From NCBI RefSeq assembly GCF_004117915.1, contig NZ_RSTD01000003.1, positions 1-64,000 of the forward strand: a stretch of DNA of 64,000 nucleotides. Direction: 5' to 3'. The translations under genes were made by a program, and so were the position numbers. The notes beneath the pieces are model-generated. The model searched no databases. It was given only the letters and a program-made list of their open reading frames with translations, and was not told the DNA's origin. Shown here in pieces: positions 38,815-48,032 of the stretch (position 1 is its first letter; the number at the start of each line of letters is the position of its first letter). The stretch comes from Companilactobacillus metriopterae (lineage in GTDB: Bacteria; Bacillota; Bacilli; Lactobacillales; Lactobacillaceae).

Positions 38815-39510
38815 ATGAAAACAAGTAAAATTAAGTATCTTTGTGTTGCCTTACTAATTACAGGTGCAGTCGCAAGTACTTCAGGAATTATCACTAATGA
38901 AGGAAGTTCAGTGCGAGTAGCTCAAGCCGCTACTAATACATATACTTCAAATGTTGATTTATATTACAAGGGTCAAGCCTACACAAAGCGTGCATTATTC
39001 ACAAATCCAGCTACCGTTGATTACAGCTCAACAGATTTAGCAAATGTAACTTTAACTTTGAGTAGTCTAGCTAAAACTAGTTTGGCAAGTATCGATATAA
39101 ACGGATCAAAATATTATCCAAATAATGGCAAACTTGTTTTACCTTTGAAGACTGATGGATCATTTTCAGATGTGACAGTCAATATATCAGTTGTTGGATT
39201 GATTAATGAATCTCAACCAATGCAACTAAGAATAGCATCACCTAAGACAGAAACAACAACAGGTGGAAACACATCTAATGGCTCTGCTTTTGATAAAGAA
39301 TTTGGATATAGTTACGATCCTATTAATCAATCAGTAACAACTAATAGTCAGATCGCTACTTTGTATGACGATAGTTACAATGTTGTTAAAAACCGTCTTC
39401 TTGCCGGAAATTCATCATGGTATACAGATAGAACTAGAACTGATTCTACTGGTACAAGATATTATCGCGTAGCAACTCATGAATGGGTTAAAGCTAGTTC
39501 ATTAATTTAA
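38815..39510 (+). CDS. Secreted surface protein with NEAT-like and SLAP-like domains
   Basis: A 231-residue exported protein. The signal peptide (about 1-36) ends near VAQAAT. Residues about 38-140 are a beta-rich domain almost superimposable on the first domain of the next protein (SNVDLYYKGQAYTKRALF; VTVNISV; QPMQLRIA). It lacks the NEAT heme tyrosine pair. The C-terminal ~55 residues (IATLYDDSYNVV to HEWVKASSLI) look like an SLAP wall-binding domain. The start is ATG at 38815 with GGGGGA upstream. It is the first gene of the uptake operon, probably a wall-attached receptor part. Confidence 0.75.
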   Translation: MKTSKIKYLCVALLITGAVASTSGIITNEGSSVRVAQAATNTYTSNVDLYYKGQAYTKRALFTNPATVDYSSTDLANVTLTLSSLAKTSLASIDINGSKYYPNNGKLVLPLKTDGSFSDVTVNISVVGLINESQPMQLRIASPKTETTTGGNTSNGSAFDKEFGYSYDPINQSVTTNSQIATLYDDSYNVVKNRLLAGNSSWYTDRTRTDSTGTRYYRVATHEWVKASSLI

Positions 39511-39522
39511 GGGGAAGTATTG

Positions 39523-40719
39523 ATGAAAATGAATAGAATAAAATATACTGGTCTTACATTATTGTCTTTAGGTATTGTTGGATTTAGTACAGCAGTTGTT
39601 GATGATGTAATAAATATTCAACAAGTTCAAGCAGCTTCAACAAATGATTATCAATCAAATGTTGATGTTTACTATAACGGTCAACCTTATATAAAACGAC
39701 CATTATTTGATGGAATGGCTGATATAAAGACTTTTAATGATCAAACTACCGCTACAATTCCTTTGAGTGATATTGCTAAAAAGAGCTTGTCATCTATTGT
39801 TATAAATGGAAAAACATATCAAGCTACATCAGATGGAAAGATTACCTTACCAATAAATTCTGATGGTAGTTTTAGTGATATGACAGTCAATATTAGTGTT
39901 CCTGGTTTGGTTAACGAATCACAAAATATGCAATTAAGAATTGCAAAAACAAATTCTTCTGTACAATCTTCTAATAACGTAACAAGTACAACTAACGTTG
40001 AAGCTAAGGCAGAAACTAAGACTGAAAGTTCAGTCACTGATCAACCGATAAATGTAGGAGATTACAGTTATCAAGTATTGAAAGAAGATTCAAATGATGG
40101 TATTTCAACTGCTAATCAATTCTTTACTCAAAAAGCTACAGTAAAGCAGGCACAAAATGGTGAATACATTGTAGGTCTTGAAATGAAAACACCAGTTAGT
40201 TATGGTCCAAATACTACTCAAATTTTATCAATCAATAACAGTCAGATAGATAAAGACGATATTACTACATATCAAAGTGGTGATTACTACTATATGGCTT
40301 TTGACTTTACTGTAAAAAGTTTGGATGAGCTTAATAACTTAGTTCCTGCCAAAATTAAAGTAGATATAGATAGCTATTCATATCATGAAACTTACAATAT
40401 TAACTTTAAATTTAGTAAGTCAGATGGTGACAACAATACGCAAGTAGAATTACCAATTGTATCTGGTTTATCAAATGATAAATCAAATGGTGGTTCAGGA
40501 ACTGCTCCTTCTCTACCTAGTTTTACAGGGGTAAGTTCATCACCAATGATGCCATCATTGTCAGGAAACTCAGGTAGTTCGTTACCTTCATATAGTGGAA
40601 TGCTACCTCAAACAAGCAGTAAAGCTTTGCCTCAATATATTTCATACGCGGGATTTATATTACTTTCAATAGCTATGTTTAATATTGCACGTACAAAGTT
40701 TTCTGAGGACTTGCTATGA
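39523..40719 (+). CDS. LPQTS-anchored surface protein with a heme-type NEAT domain
   Basis: A 398-residue exported protein: signal peptide (about 1-36), an N-terminal NEAT-like domain shared with the previous gene (about 40-140), and a second NEAT domain (about 175-305). The second domain has the heme-binding tyrosine pair Y287-x3-Y291 in YSYHETY. A Ser/Gly/Pro spacer and a sorting signal LPQTS (361-365), hydrophobic stretch and Arg/Lys tail follow. LPQT is the sortase motif of lactobacilli. Start is ATG at 39523. Its last bases overlap the next start (ATGA). Confidence 0.85.
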   Translation: MKMNRIKYTGLTLLSLGIVGFSTAVVDDVINIQQVQAASTNDYQSNVDVYYNGQPYIKRPLFDGMADIKTFNDQTTATIPLSDIAKKSLSSIVINGKTYQATSDGKITLPINSDGSFSDMTVNISVPGLVNESQNMQLRIAKTNSSVQSSNNVTSTTNVEAKAETKTESSVTDQPINVGDYSYQVLKEDSNDGISTANQFFTQKATVKQAQNGEYIVGLEMKTPVSYGPNTTQILSINNSQIDKDDITTYQSGDYYYMAFDFTVKSLDELNNLVPAKIKVDIDSYSYHETYNINFKFSKSDGDNNTQVELPIVSGLSNDKSNGGSGTAPSLPSFTGVSSSPMMPSLSGNSGSSLPSYSGMLPQTSSKALPQYISYAGFILLSIAMFNIARTKFSEDLL

Positions 40720-41432
40720 AGAAAATAGTTTCTCTAGTTTTTATAACGCTTGCTACAATTTTAGGTATTACTTTAACAAGTAATATTCAAGATGTTAAAG
40801 CTGATGCTGTTAACTATACAGTTGTCCAACCAAGTGGCGCTACAAGTTATGCCGATGCTTATTTTTCTAAACCTGCGACAGTAAATGTCGTAAATAATTC
40901 TTATCAAGTGTCTTACACAGTTAAGACTGATAAAAAATTAGGTTCTTGGCCTGTTAGAATTTTATCTATGAATGTTCAAACAACAGGTATTAAAAATAGT
41001 GAGGATGCAAATTTTTACTATACAACAATTACTTTTACTTCTAATCAATTAAGTAATATTACAGGTACAATGAAAGTTGATATTGACAGTATTGATTATC
41101 ATCATACATATCCATTTGGCTTAATGTTCAGTAACTATCCTAAATTGAACAATTCAAATAATTCACAGCAATCAGCTGCTGCACAACCAGAAAATTCAAA
41201 TGCTGAAAGCAATGCGAATAATTCTGAAAAGAAATCTGACAAAGATAAAAAGCCAAAAAAGAAAACTGACAAAAAGAAATCACCAAAATCAAACAATAAA
41301 AGTGATAAAAAGAAATCAACCAAAAAAGACGAAAATGATAAGACTAACATTCCTCAAATATCTGCCGCTGTGGCAGTTGGTGCATTAGCACTCGGTGGAG
41401 GATTCTTTGCAAAAAAGAAAAAGTTATTCTAA
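40716..41432 (+). CDS. NEAT-domain surface protein with lysine-rich spacer
   Basis: A 238-residue exported protein: signal peptide (about 1-31), one NEAT domain (about 32-145) with the heme tyrosine pair Y128-x3-Y132 (DYHHTY), and a very Lys/Asp/Ser-rich spacer (about 150-210). The C-terminal end is NIPQIS plus a hydrophobic segment and KKKK tail. The order resembles S. aureus IsdC, but the sorting motif is neither LPxTG nor NPQTN. It may be a membrane-anchored relay between surface receptor and ABC transporter. Overlaps the previous gene by 4 bases and the next by 26. Confidence 0.82.
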   Translation: MKKIVSLVFITLATILGITLTSNIQDVKADAVNYTVVQPSGATSYADAYFSKPATVNVVNNSYQVSYTVKTDKKLGSWPVRILSMNVQTTGIKNSEDANFYYTTITFTSNQLSNITGTMKVDIDSIDYHHTYPFGLMFSNYPKLNNSNNSQQSAAAQPENSNAESNANNSEKKSDKDKKPKKKTDKKKSPKSNNKSDKKKSTKKDENDKTNIPQISAAVAVGALALGGGFFAKKKKLF

Positions 41433-42303
41433 GACAATAATTTTCGTCTTTTTTCTTTGGTTGATAGGATTAGGTTCAATTTTTTCTTTAAATGTATTAT
41501 CAAAAAGTACAGATAATAATAAGAATGACAATGATCCAGTCGTTACAACATATGCATTAGTTCAAATGGCAGACACCCTTCATATAAACTTAAAAGGAAT
41601 ACCAACAACAAGTTATAGCATTCCCAAAAGATATAACGGTGTTACAAAAGTTGGAAGTCCAATGTCTCCAAATATGGAGAAAATAAAGAAGCTAAATGCT
41701 AATCAGGTCTATGCTGTAACTACTCTTAAGGATACTTTGAATGAAGGATTTAAAAGTAACGGCATAAATGTTACATATGTTGATTTACAAAATATTGATA
41801 GCTTAAAAAGTTCTCTGAATTCAATGGCAAAAAAATATGGTAAACAAAAATATGCTGACGATTATAATGCCAAGCTAGATAGAAGCGTCAATAAAATAAA
41901 ACAAGATATTAAAAATAACAAACCAAAAAAAGTGTTAATTCTTTTTGGAATGCCTGGAGGAAGTTATCTGCAGGCGACTAGTAATTCATATATAGGATCA
42001 CTAGTAAGTACTACAAATAATAAAGTAATCGAATCAGATACTAGTGGTGAGTATGTTTCAGTTAATATGGAAGAGGTTCAAAAAGCTAAACCTGATATTG
42101 TTATATGTTTAGCTCATGCTATGCCTGATGTAGTAAAGAAAGACTTTCAAACGGAATTTTCCAGTAATCAAGTTTGGCAGCAGATGCCCGCTTTTAAAAA
42201 TGGAAAAGTATTTTATTTGAAAGAACCGTTATACTCTTCAACCGCTAATATGAATGTTATTCGTGCTTTAAATGGGATAAATAAAATTGTCAATGGAAAG
42301 TAA
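41407..42303 (+). CDS. isdE: Heme-type ABC transporter substrate-binding protein (IsdE-like)
   Basis: About 298 residues, class III periplasmic-binding fold. Family-typical segments are PKRYNGVTKVGSPMSPNMEKI and CLAHAMPDVV. The Met in GSPM (about 86) and the His in AHAMP (about 237) sit where IsdE has its heme ligands. Unlike IsdE, there is no lipobox cysteine; the N-terminus is an uncleaved-looking membrane segment (about 9-30). The start is TTG at 41407, with GGAGGA four bases upstream and within the preceding gene. Likely translationally coupled. Confidence 0.83.
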   Translation: MQKRKSYSKTIIFVFFLWLIGLGSIFSLNVLSKSTDNNKNDNDPVVTTYALVQMADTLHINLKGIPTTSYSIPKRYNGVTKVGSPMSPNMEKIKKLNANQVYAVTTLKDTLNEGFKSNGINVTYVDLQNIDSLKSSLNSMAKKYGKQKYADDYNAKLDRSVNKIKQDIKNNKPKKVLILFGMPGGSYLQATSNSYIGSLVSTTNNKVIESDTSGEYVSVNMEEVQKAKPDIVICLAHAMPDVVKKDFQTEFSSNQVWQQMPAFKNGKVFYLKEPLYSSTANMNVIRALNGINKIVNGK

Positions 42304-43252
42304 AACAAGACTCAATAAATTTCTAATATTTAATGCTGTCCTATTGTTGATATTGCTCTACTTGAATATCAGCTTTGGTGATAGTAGTGTTATAAATCCT
42401 TTTAATGTAAAAGGTACAAATGCAGCTGTGTTACAGTTGAGATTGTCCAGAACAGTAGTAGCAATGTTTACTGGTGCATTAATATCAATTTCAGGACTGT
42501 ATTTACAATTGATATTTAGAAACAATCTAGTTGATCCTGGTTTAGTTGGATTGACATCCAGTGCTAATTTTTTTAAAAATTTATTAGTAATTTTTCTGCC
42601 AATATTTCTAGGTTCAAAAATTATATATGGTGCTGTTGGATCATTATTATTAATTGGAATCTTAGTTTGGATAAAGGCAAAAGATGTCAGCCCTACAAAA
42701 TTTGTTTTGTTTGGTGTTTGTCTAAGTGTTTTCTTTACATGCTTAAATCAGATACTGAATTATATAACGCATAACCAAGAATCTTCAATTTTTGCTGGAT
42801 TTAATCTAATTAGTCCAAATCAAGCATACCTAATGATTATTTTAGGATGTATATTACTGACTTTATTGATTTTGTTTGATAAATATATTCCATATTACTC
42901 TTTTAATGACAACAAAATTATTGAGTTAGGAATAGACATTCGAAAGATAAATATTTATATATTATTAATAATCAGTATCGTTATATCAACTGTGGTTGGA
43001 ATAGTCGGTGAATTCTTATTCTTAGGAATTGTTATTCCTAATATTGTTAAACAAATTGATGGTATAAAAACTAATCGATACTTTATCGATACAATTTTAC
43101 TCGGTTCAAATCTGATGATTCTTTCTGACTTTTTGGGAAGAAATCTATTCTATCCGGTTGAAATACCTGCGGCTTTAATTTGTAATATAATCTGTGCACC
43201 AATATTATTTTATTTTGTAATTAGGGGGAGCAATGGAAGCGAAGAATATTAG
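42293..43252 (+). CDS. isdF: FecCD-family ABC permease (IsdF-like)
   Basis: A 319-residue permease with about 9-10 hydrophobic segments, of the FecCD type that imports heme, siderophores or cobalamin. Recognisable features are RLSRTVVAMFTGALISISG near the N-terminus and the coupling-helix stretch GEFLFLGIVIPNIVK. The start is ATG at 42293, overlapping the binding-protein gene by 11 bases. Heme as substrate follows from the NEAT neighbours, not from the permease itself. Confidence 0.88.
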   Translation: MESKTRLNKFLIFNAVLLLILLYLNISFGDSSVINPFNVKGTNAAVLQLRLSRTVVAMFTGALISISGLYLQLIFRNNLVDPGLVGLTSSANFFKNLLVIFLPIFLGSKIIYGAVGSLLLIGILVWIKAKDVSPTKFVLFGVCLSVFFTCLNQILNYITHNQESSIFAGFNLISPNQAYLMIILGCILLTLLILFDKYIPYYSFNDNKIIELGIDIRKINIYILLIISIVISTVVGIVGEFLFLGIVIPNIVKQIDGIKTNRYFIDTILLGSNLMILSDFLGRNLFYPVEIPAALICNIICAPILFYFVIRGSNGSEEY

Positions 43253-43955
43253 TTATTCATATGATGAAAAAACAGTTATTGATAATCTTTCAATAGAACT
43301 CCCTAATAAAGGAATTACTTCAATTATTGGTCCAAATGGTAGCGGTAAAAGTACTTTATTGAAGATACTTACAGGACAAATTAAAGATTACGAAGGAAAC
43401 GTATTTTATAACGATAACAACTTGAGAGAAATCTCAATTAAAAATCGATCAAGTATAGTTGCCTATTTTAATCAACGAGAGAAAATCTATGGATCAATAA
43501 GTGTCCGCTCTATTTTAGATTTGAGTAATCATCATGAACTTGATTATTCAGAGTATTTAGAATATCTTAATTTAACTGATAAATTGGATATTCCTTTCAA
43601 TTCTTTGTCTGGTGGTCAACAGCAAGTATTACTTATTATAGCGGTCTTAATTGAGTCAACAGAATATGTATATCTTGATGAACCATTTAATAATCTTGAT
43701 CCTAAGTATAAAAAACAAGTTGTTAAATTGATAAAAGATGCAAAAAATAAGCAATCTTTTTTTATTGTGGATCATGATTTAGATACTCTTGCACAGTTAT
43801 CTGATTATGTAATTTTGTACAACAATGGATCAATAATTAAGCAGGGAATAACAAAGGATATTATTCAAAAAGATTCACTAGAAAACACTTTTGAAACAGA
43901 ATTCAATTTTAATCTTGATAATGAAGGTAATTCTAGAATTTTTCAAACCTTTTAA
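43233..43955 (+). CDS. ABC transporter ATPase of the heme-type uptake system
   Basis: A 240-residue ATPase with Walker A GPNGSGKST (about 34-42), a Q-loop, signature LSGGQQQ, Walker B VYLDEP and the switch HDLD. It overlaps the permease gene by 20 bases and has a GGGGG site within it. It completes a six-gene operon of two or three surface receptors, binding protein, permease and ATPase. S. aureus Isd lacks a dedicated ATPase in the main locus, so this set is more complete. Confidence 0.9.
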   Translation: MEAKNISYSYDEKTVIDNLSIELPNKGITSIIGPNGSGKSTLLKILTGQIKDYEGNVFYNDNNLREISIKNRSSIVAYFNQREKIYGSISVRSILDLSNHHELDYSEYLEYLNLTDKLDIPFNSLSGGQQQVLLIIAVLIESTEYVYLDEPFNNLDPKYKKQVVKLIKDAKNKQSFFIVDHDLDTLAQLSDYVILYNNGSIIKQGITKDIIQKDSLENTFETEFNFNLDNEGNSRIFQTF

Positions 43956-43956
43956 G

Positions 43957-43980
43957 AAGTACATATTTATGTACTTTTTA
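43957..43980 (+). terminator. Terminator of the NEAT/heme operon
   Basis: AAGTACAT-ATTT-ATGTACTT stem and T-run. Confidence 0.85.
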
Positions 43981-44041
43981 TTTTGATTAATATTGTAATC
44001 GTTTTTATAAATGTTAAAATAATCACGTATAAAAAAGGGGT

Positions 44042-46723
44042 GTGAAGATTATCAAAAAATATCGAAAATATTTATACTTGTTTGCAGCATCATCAATAAT
44101 TATTGGTGGATCTGTATTATTTTTAAGTAAGTCAAATAAGGTTTCAGCGGCAACTGTAGATCCCACAGAGACAACAGATGAGCAGAATAATGCTGATCTT
44201 TCACAACAGGCAGCAGCTGATTCTATGGTTCTACTACAAAACAAAAACAACGCTTTACCAGTATCAACTGACGATACAGTTGCATTGTATGGTGGTGGGG
44301 CTTATGGAACGATAAAAGGTGGAACTGGATCGGGAGATAGTAATCCTAGAGATACGGTTAACGTCTGGGATGGATTAAATGATAGTGGTTATAAAATAAC
44401 ATCAGACGAATATTTAAATGATACTAAGAGTGATTATGATCAAAAGAAACAAGATTATGACAATGAAGGCAATTCTTTATTATCGACCTTCAAATATGAT
44501 GATAAAGCTATCACTCAAGAAGAATTTGATTCTGCTCCCGCAGATGTCGGTATCTATGTACTTCAACGTAATTCTGGAGAAGGAGCTGATCGTACAGATA
44601 CAAAAGGTGACTATCTGTTAACAGACAATGAATATCAAAATATCAAAAAAATGTCTAAAACTTATGAAAAAAGCATAGTTTTACTTAATATTGGTGCTCC
44701 TATTGATACAAAATGGATTGATGAAATGCCAGACTTAGATGCAGTTTTACTCATGTCACAAGCAGGACAAAGAGGGGGTAATGCTGTTGCCGATATTATA
44801 AGTGGTAAAGTAACTCCATCAGGTAAACTAACTGATACATGGGCATATAATTACTCTGATTATCCATCTTCAGATACTTTTAGTAAAAATGATAACAATT
44901 CAGAACTTGAAAATTACAATGAAGGTATCTACGTAGGTTATCGTTATTTTGATACCTATAATGTGACTCCTCATTACGAATTTGGTTATGGTGAGTCATA
45001 CACAAACTTCAATATTGAACCATTAAGTACAATGCTAAGTGACAACAAAATTACTACACAAGTAAAAGTTACAAATACAGGCGACAAGTATTCTGGAAAA
45101 GAAGTTGTCCAAGTTTATTACTCAGCACAAGATGGAACTGTTGATAAAGCTTATCAAAATTTGGTTGCTTACGCTAAAACAAAGAATTTAGCACCAGGAG
45201 AAAGTCAAAATTTAGTAATTACTTTTGATGCTTCAAATATGGCTAGTTATGATATTGAAAAAGCTGCCTATGTTATGGACGCTGGAGACTATACATTACT
45301 AATAGGTGACAGCTCAAGAAATACTAAGGTTTCAGCAGTTTTAAACTTACCGGAAACTGTTATAACAGAACAATTATCTAATAAGGTAATGCCTGCTAAT
45401 GATCCAACTGAATTGCACGCACAACCTTCAAATTCAAACTTATCAAAGAATATGGATAAGTCAGGTGCGGTTAAGCTTAATTTAGATCCTAATTCATTGA
45501 ATTTGGTTAATGGAGATAATGCATCAAAATACGATTCAAATTCAACTACAACCTTAATAACGGATGATTCACAAGTAGCAAATTTGCCCGATAATGGTAT
45601 GAATCAGAATATCGAAAATGTTGGATACGTGGCATCTTCTTATACATTGAAAGATGTCTACGATCATAAGATAACTATGGATCAGTTTGTGGCTAGTTTA
45701 TCAGCAAAACAATTGAGTTTGATAGTAAATGGAAGCATGACCTTTAAAGGCACTAATTTTAATGACATTATGTCAGAATTAACAGAAAATCCTTCTATAG
45801 TTGGTAATGCCTCAACTCAAGTTAAGGGTGCTGCAGGACAAACAACTGATACATTAGTAAATAAGGGTGTTCCAATTACAGTCAATGCAGATGGACCAGC
45901 TGGTTTGCGTCTAACAAATGAGTATACTGATATGGGAAAAACATATTATCAATATGCTACTGCATGGCCAATAGGTACTTTGTTAGCTCAATCATGGGAT
46001 AAAGATATGATTGAAAAAATTGGTCGTCAAACTGGTCAAGAAATGATTAAATTTGGTGTTGATACTTGGTTAGCACCAGGAATGAATATCCATCGTAATC
46101 CTTTAAATGGACGTAATTTTGAATATTATTCAGAAGATCCGTTAGTTTCTGGAGTATCAGCAACTGCCATGACTAGAGGAGTACAGTCTAACCCTGGTGT
46201 TGGAACAACCATAAAACACTTTGTTGCCAATAATCAAGAAGAAGACCGTATGACAAGTGATTCAGTAATTGGTGAACAAGCACTTAGAGAAATTTATCTA
46301 AAAGGCTTCGAGATTGCTGTTAAGGATTCACAACCAGAATTTATAATGTCATCTTATAACAAGGTAAATGGTGTATATAATTCAACAAATTATGAATTAT
46401 TAACAGATATTTTACGTGGTGAATGGGGTTATAAAGGATCTGTAATGACTGATTGGTTTAGTGTTGGAGGATTAGAAACTCCAGCCGAATCAATACATGC
46501 CGGAAATGATTTAATCATGCCTGGTGGTACAGTGAGCCATATTCAAGAAAATGTTTCAAAAACTGGTGAAAATGGCAACAAGTTAATGCTAGGTGACTTG
46601 CAATTATCTGCCAAGAGAATTTTGACATATATTATGAATACAAATTCCTTTGCTAAGGCAAATAAGGTAACAGTTGATAGTTATACACCAGCTGATGTAA
46701 GTGATGTTTTCACAGTTAAATAA
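44042..46723 (+). CDS. Secreted glycoside hydrolase family 3 enzyme with permuted domain order
   Basis: An 893-residue exported enzyme (signal peptide about 1-37, ending VSAAT). The usual GH3 order is reversed. The alpha/beta domain with [13 protein letters not shown] comes first (about 55-290). A fibronectin III-like domain is next (about 320-440), and the TIM barrel is last (about 520-893). The barrel has [40 protein letters not shown] and the nucleophile Asp804 in VMTDWFS. Beta-glucosidase or a related exo-glycosidase is likely. A weak cre-like 14-mer (12 of 14) at 43994 precedes it. Start GTG at 44042. Confidence 0.88.
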   Translation: MKIIKKYRKYLYLFAASSIIIGGSVLFLSKSNKVSAATVDPTETTDEQNNADLSQQAAADSMVLLQNKNNALPVSTDDTVALYGGGAYGTIKGGTGSGDSNPRDTVNVWDGLNDSGYKITSDEYLNDTKSDYDQKKQDYDNEGNSLLSTFKYDDKAITQEEFDSAPADVGIYVLQRNSGEGADRTDTKGDYLLTDNEYQNIKKMSKTYEKSIVLLNIGAPIDTKWIDEMPDLDAVLLMSQAGQRGGNAVADIISGKVTPSGKLTDTWAYNYSDYPSSDTFSKNDNNSELENYNEGIYVGYRYFDTYNVTPHYEFGYGESYTNFNIEPLSTMLSDNKITTQVKVTNTGDKYSGKEVVQVYYSAQDGTVDKAYQNLVAYAKTKNLAPGESQNLVITFDASNMASYDIEKAAYVMDAGDYTLLIGDSSRNTKVSAVLNLPETVITEQLSNKVMPANDPTELHAQPSNSNLSKNMDKSGAVKLNLDPNSLNLVNGDNASKYDSNSTTTLITDDSQVANLPDNGMNQNIENVGYVASSYTLKDVYDHKITMDQFVASLSAKQLSLIVNGSMTFKGTNFNDIMSELTENPSIVGNASTQVKGAAGQTTDTLVNKGVPITVNADGPAGLRLTNEYTDMGKTYYQYATAWPIGTLLAQSWDKDMIEKIGRQTGQEMIKFGVDTWLAPGMNIHRNPLNGRNFEYYSEDPLVSGVSATAMTRGVQSNPGVGTTIKHFVANNQEEDRMTSDSVIGEQALREIYLKGFEIAVKDSQPEFIMSSYNKVNGVYNSTNYELLTDILRGEWGYKGSVMTDWFSVGGLETPAESIHAGNDLIMPGGTVSHIQENVSKTGENGNKLMLGDLQLSAKRILTYIMNTNSFAKANKVTVDSYTPADVSDVFTVK

Positions 46724-46726
46724 ACA

Positions 46727-46758
46727 AAAAAGTATACCCTGTAGGTATACTTTTTTTG
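46727..46758. terminator. Bidirectional terminator
   Basis: AAAGTATACC-CTGTA-GGTATACTTT stem between the convergent GH3 and SPFH genes. Confidence 0.88.
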
Positions 46759-46764
46759 TTTATA

Positions 46765-47580
46765 TTATTTTTTTGTTCCTAGAAGTTTACCGGCAACAGG
46801 TAATTTACCAAGTTCAGTAATTTCATCAGATGGTATTACGATTGTATTTGATTCTGATTTAGCTAAATCAGAGAATGCTGTAATGGATTGATTTTTAAAG
46901 TACTTATCGTCAGCGTTTGATAGTCCAGTTTGGATAGTATCAATACGATACTTTTCAGCATCAGCTCTAGTTTTTGTAGCATTTGCTTCGGCTTCAGCCG
47001 TAGCAACAAGAGCATCATTTTTAGCTTTAGTTGTTAGTTCGATTGATTTAGCCTCACCTTCAGCTTTGGCAATGGAAGCAACTCTTTCACGATCAGCTGT
47101 AAGTTGCTTGTCCATCGCTGCTTGAATAGAAGTAGAAGGTGTTAATTCATCAATGTTTATACGATCAACATTGATACCGTATGTATTTGTTAAATCACCG
47201 ATAGCTAATGCCAACTCTTGGTTAATTTTAGCAGTTGAACCTAAAGCTTCGTTCAAATCCATACGTCCAATAATATCACGTAGATGACCACGAACTAGCT
47301 GTGACATAGATTCTACTGAATCTGTATTTTCATATGTATATTTAACAGAATTAGTAACATGGTAGTTTAATGTCAAACTAGCACGTACGTCGGCATTATC
47401 CTTTGTAATAATTGAGTAGTTAGGTAAAGATAGTGGTGACATAGCAAGACTGACCTTACGAACTCTTTGAACAAAAGGGATGTAGAAATGTAAGCCAGAT
47501 TCAACACTTCTACGATATTTACCTAGTGTTTCAATTAAACCTTGATTATTTTGACGAACAATTGTTATTCCAAATGCCAT
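46765..47580 (-). CDS. SPFH/band 7 (stomatin-like) membrane protein
   Basis: A 271-residue SPFH protein of the kind forming membrane scaffolds. The core shows ETLGKYRRSVESGLHFYIPF, ADVRASLTLNYHVTN and VDRINIDEL. A long Ala/Glu/Lys coiled coil (about 165-225) follows. The N-terminal hydrophobic segment is nearly absent, so it may bind the membrane only through its hairpin. Its ATG overlaps the stop of the upstream small gene by one base (TAATG), a sign of translational coupling. Confidence 0.88.
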   Translation of the reverse strand: MAFGITIVRQNNQGLIETLGKYRRSVESGLHFYIPFVQRVRKVSLAMSPLSLPNYSIITKDNADVRASLTLNYHVTNSVKYTYENTDSVESMSQLVRGHLRDIIGRMDLNEALGSTAKINQELALAIGDLTNTYGINVDRINIDELTPSTSIQAAMDKQLTADRERVASIAKAEGEAKSIELTTKAKNDALVATAEAEANATKTRADAEKYRIDTIQTGLSNADDKYFKNQSITAFSDLAKSESNTIVIPSDEITELGKLPVAGKLLGTKK

Positions 47581-47912
47581 TATTTTTCCCCATTTCGACC
47601 TATAATTATAATATTTCCAGTGGCGTTTTTAATTATGTAAGTTTCTTTTTTATCTATTTTAGCTAGATTTTCATCTAACTTATATCTATAGAAAATTCCA
47701 TGAATTAATACTAGATCATCTTTTTCAAAAATATTTTTTCCATCAATTTCTTGACCTACAACATTTCTAATTTCAAAATTGGATTCAGCATTAGAGATGC
47801 TATTATCAAGAGCATTAATCACTATATCTTCAATAGAAAGATTATCTTTCTTTGCTTGATTTTTTAATCTCAAAAAAAGATCATCCGATAATTTTAATTC
47901 CAAACTATGCAA
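47580..47912 (-). CDS. RHH-like small protein coupled to the SPFH gene
   Basis: A 110-residue protein. The first ~45 residues (LELKLSDDLFLRLKNQAKKDN, then LSIEDIVINALDNSI) fit a ribbon-helix-helix DNA-binding fold. The C-terminal half (about 48-110) is beta-rich with IRNVVGQEIDGKNI and YIIKNATGNIIIIGRNG, not recognised. Start TTG at 47912 with AAGGGGTGA upstream. Function unknown. The one-base overlap implies equal production with the SPFH protein. Confidence 0.65.
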   Translation of the reverse strand: MHSLELKLSDDLFLRLKNQAKKDNLSIEDIVINALDNSISNAESNFEIRNVVGQEIDGKNIFEKDDLVLIHGIFYRYKLDENLAKIDKKETYIIKNATGNIIIIGRNGEK

Positions 47913-48032
47913 AATAAGTCACCCCTTTCTTATTATTAATATAATTATACTGTATTTAGTTTAATAAAAAATAATTTGATATATCTTTTTTATATTTAAT
48001 TGTATACTCTAGAGAAAAAAAGGAGATCACTT

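Noticed and set aside
41135-41388. Frames overlapping the Lys-rich spacer of the third NEAT protein
   Set aside because: Artefacts of AAA/GAC-rich repetitive codons; no ribosome-binding sites.
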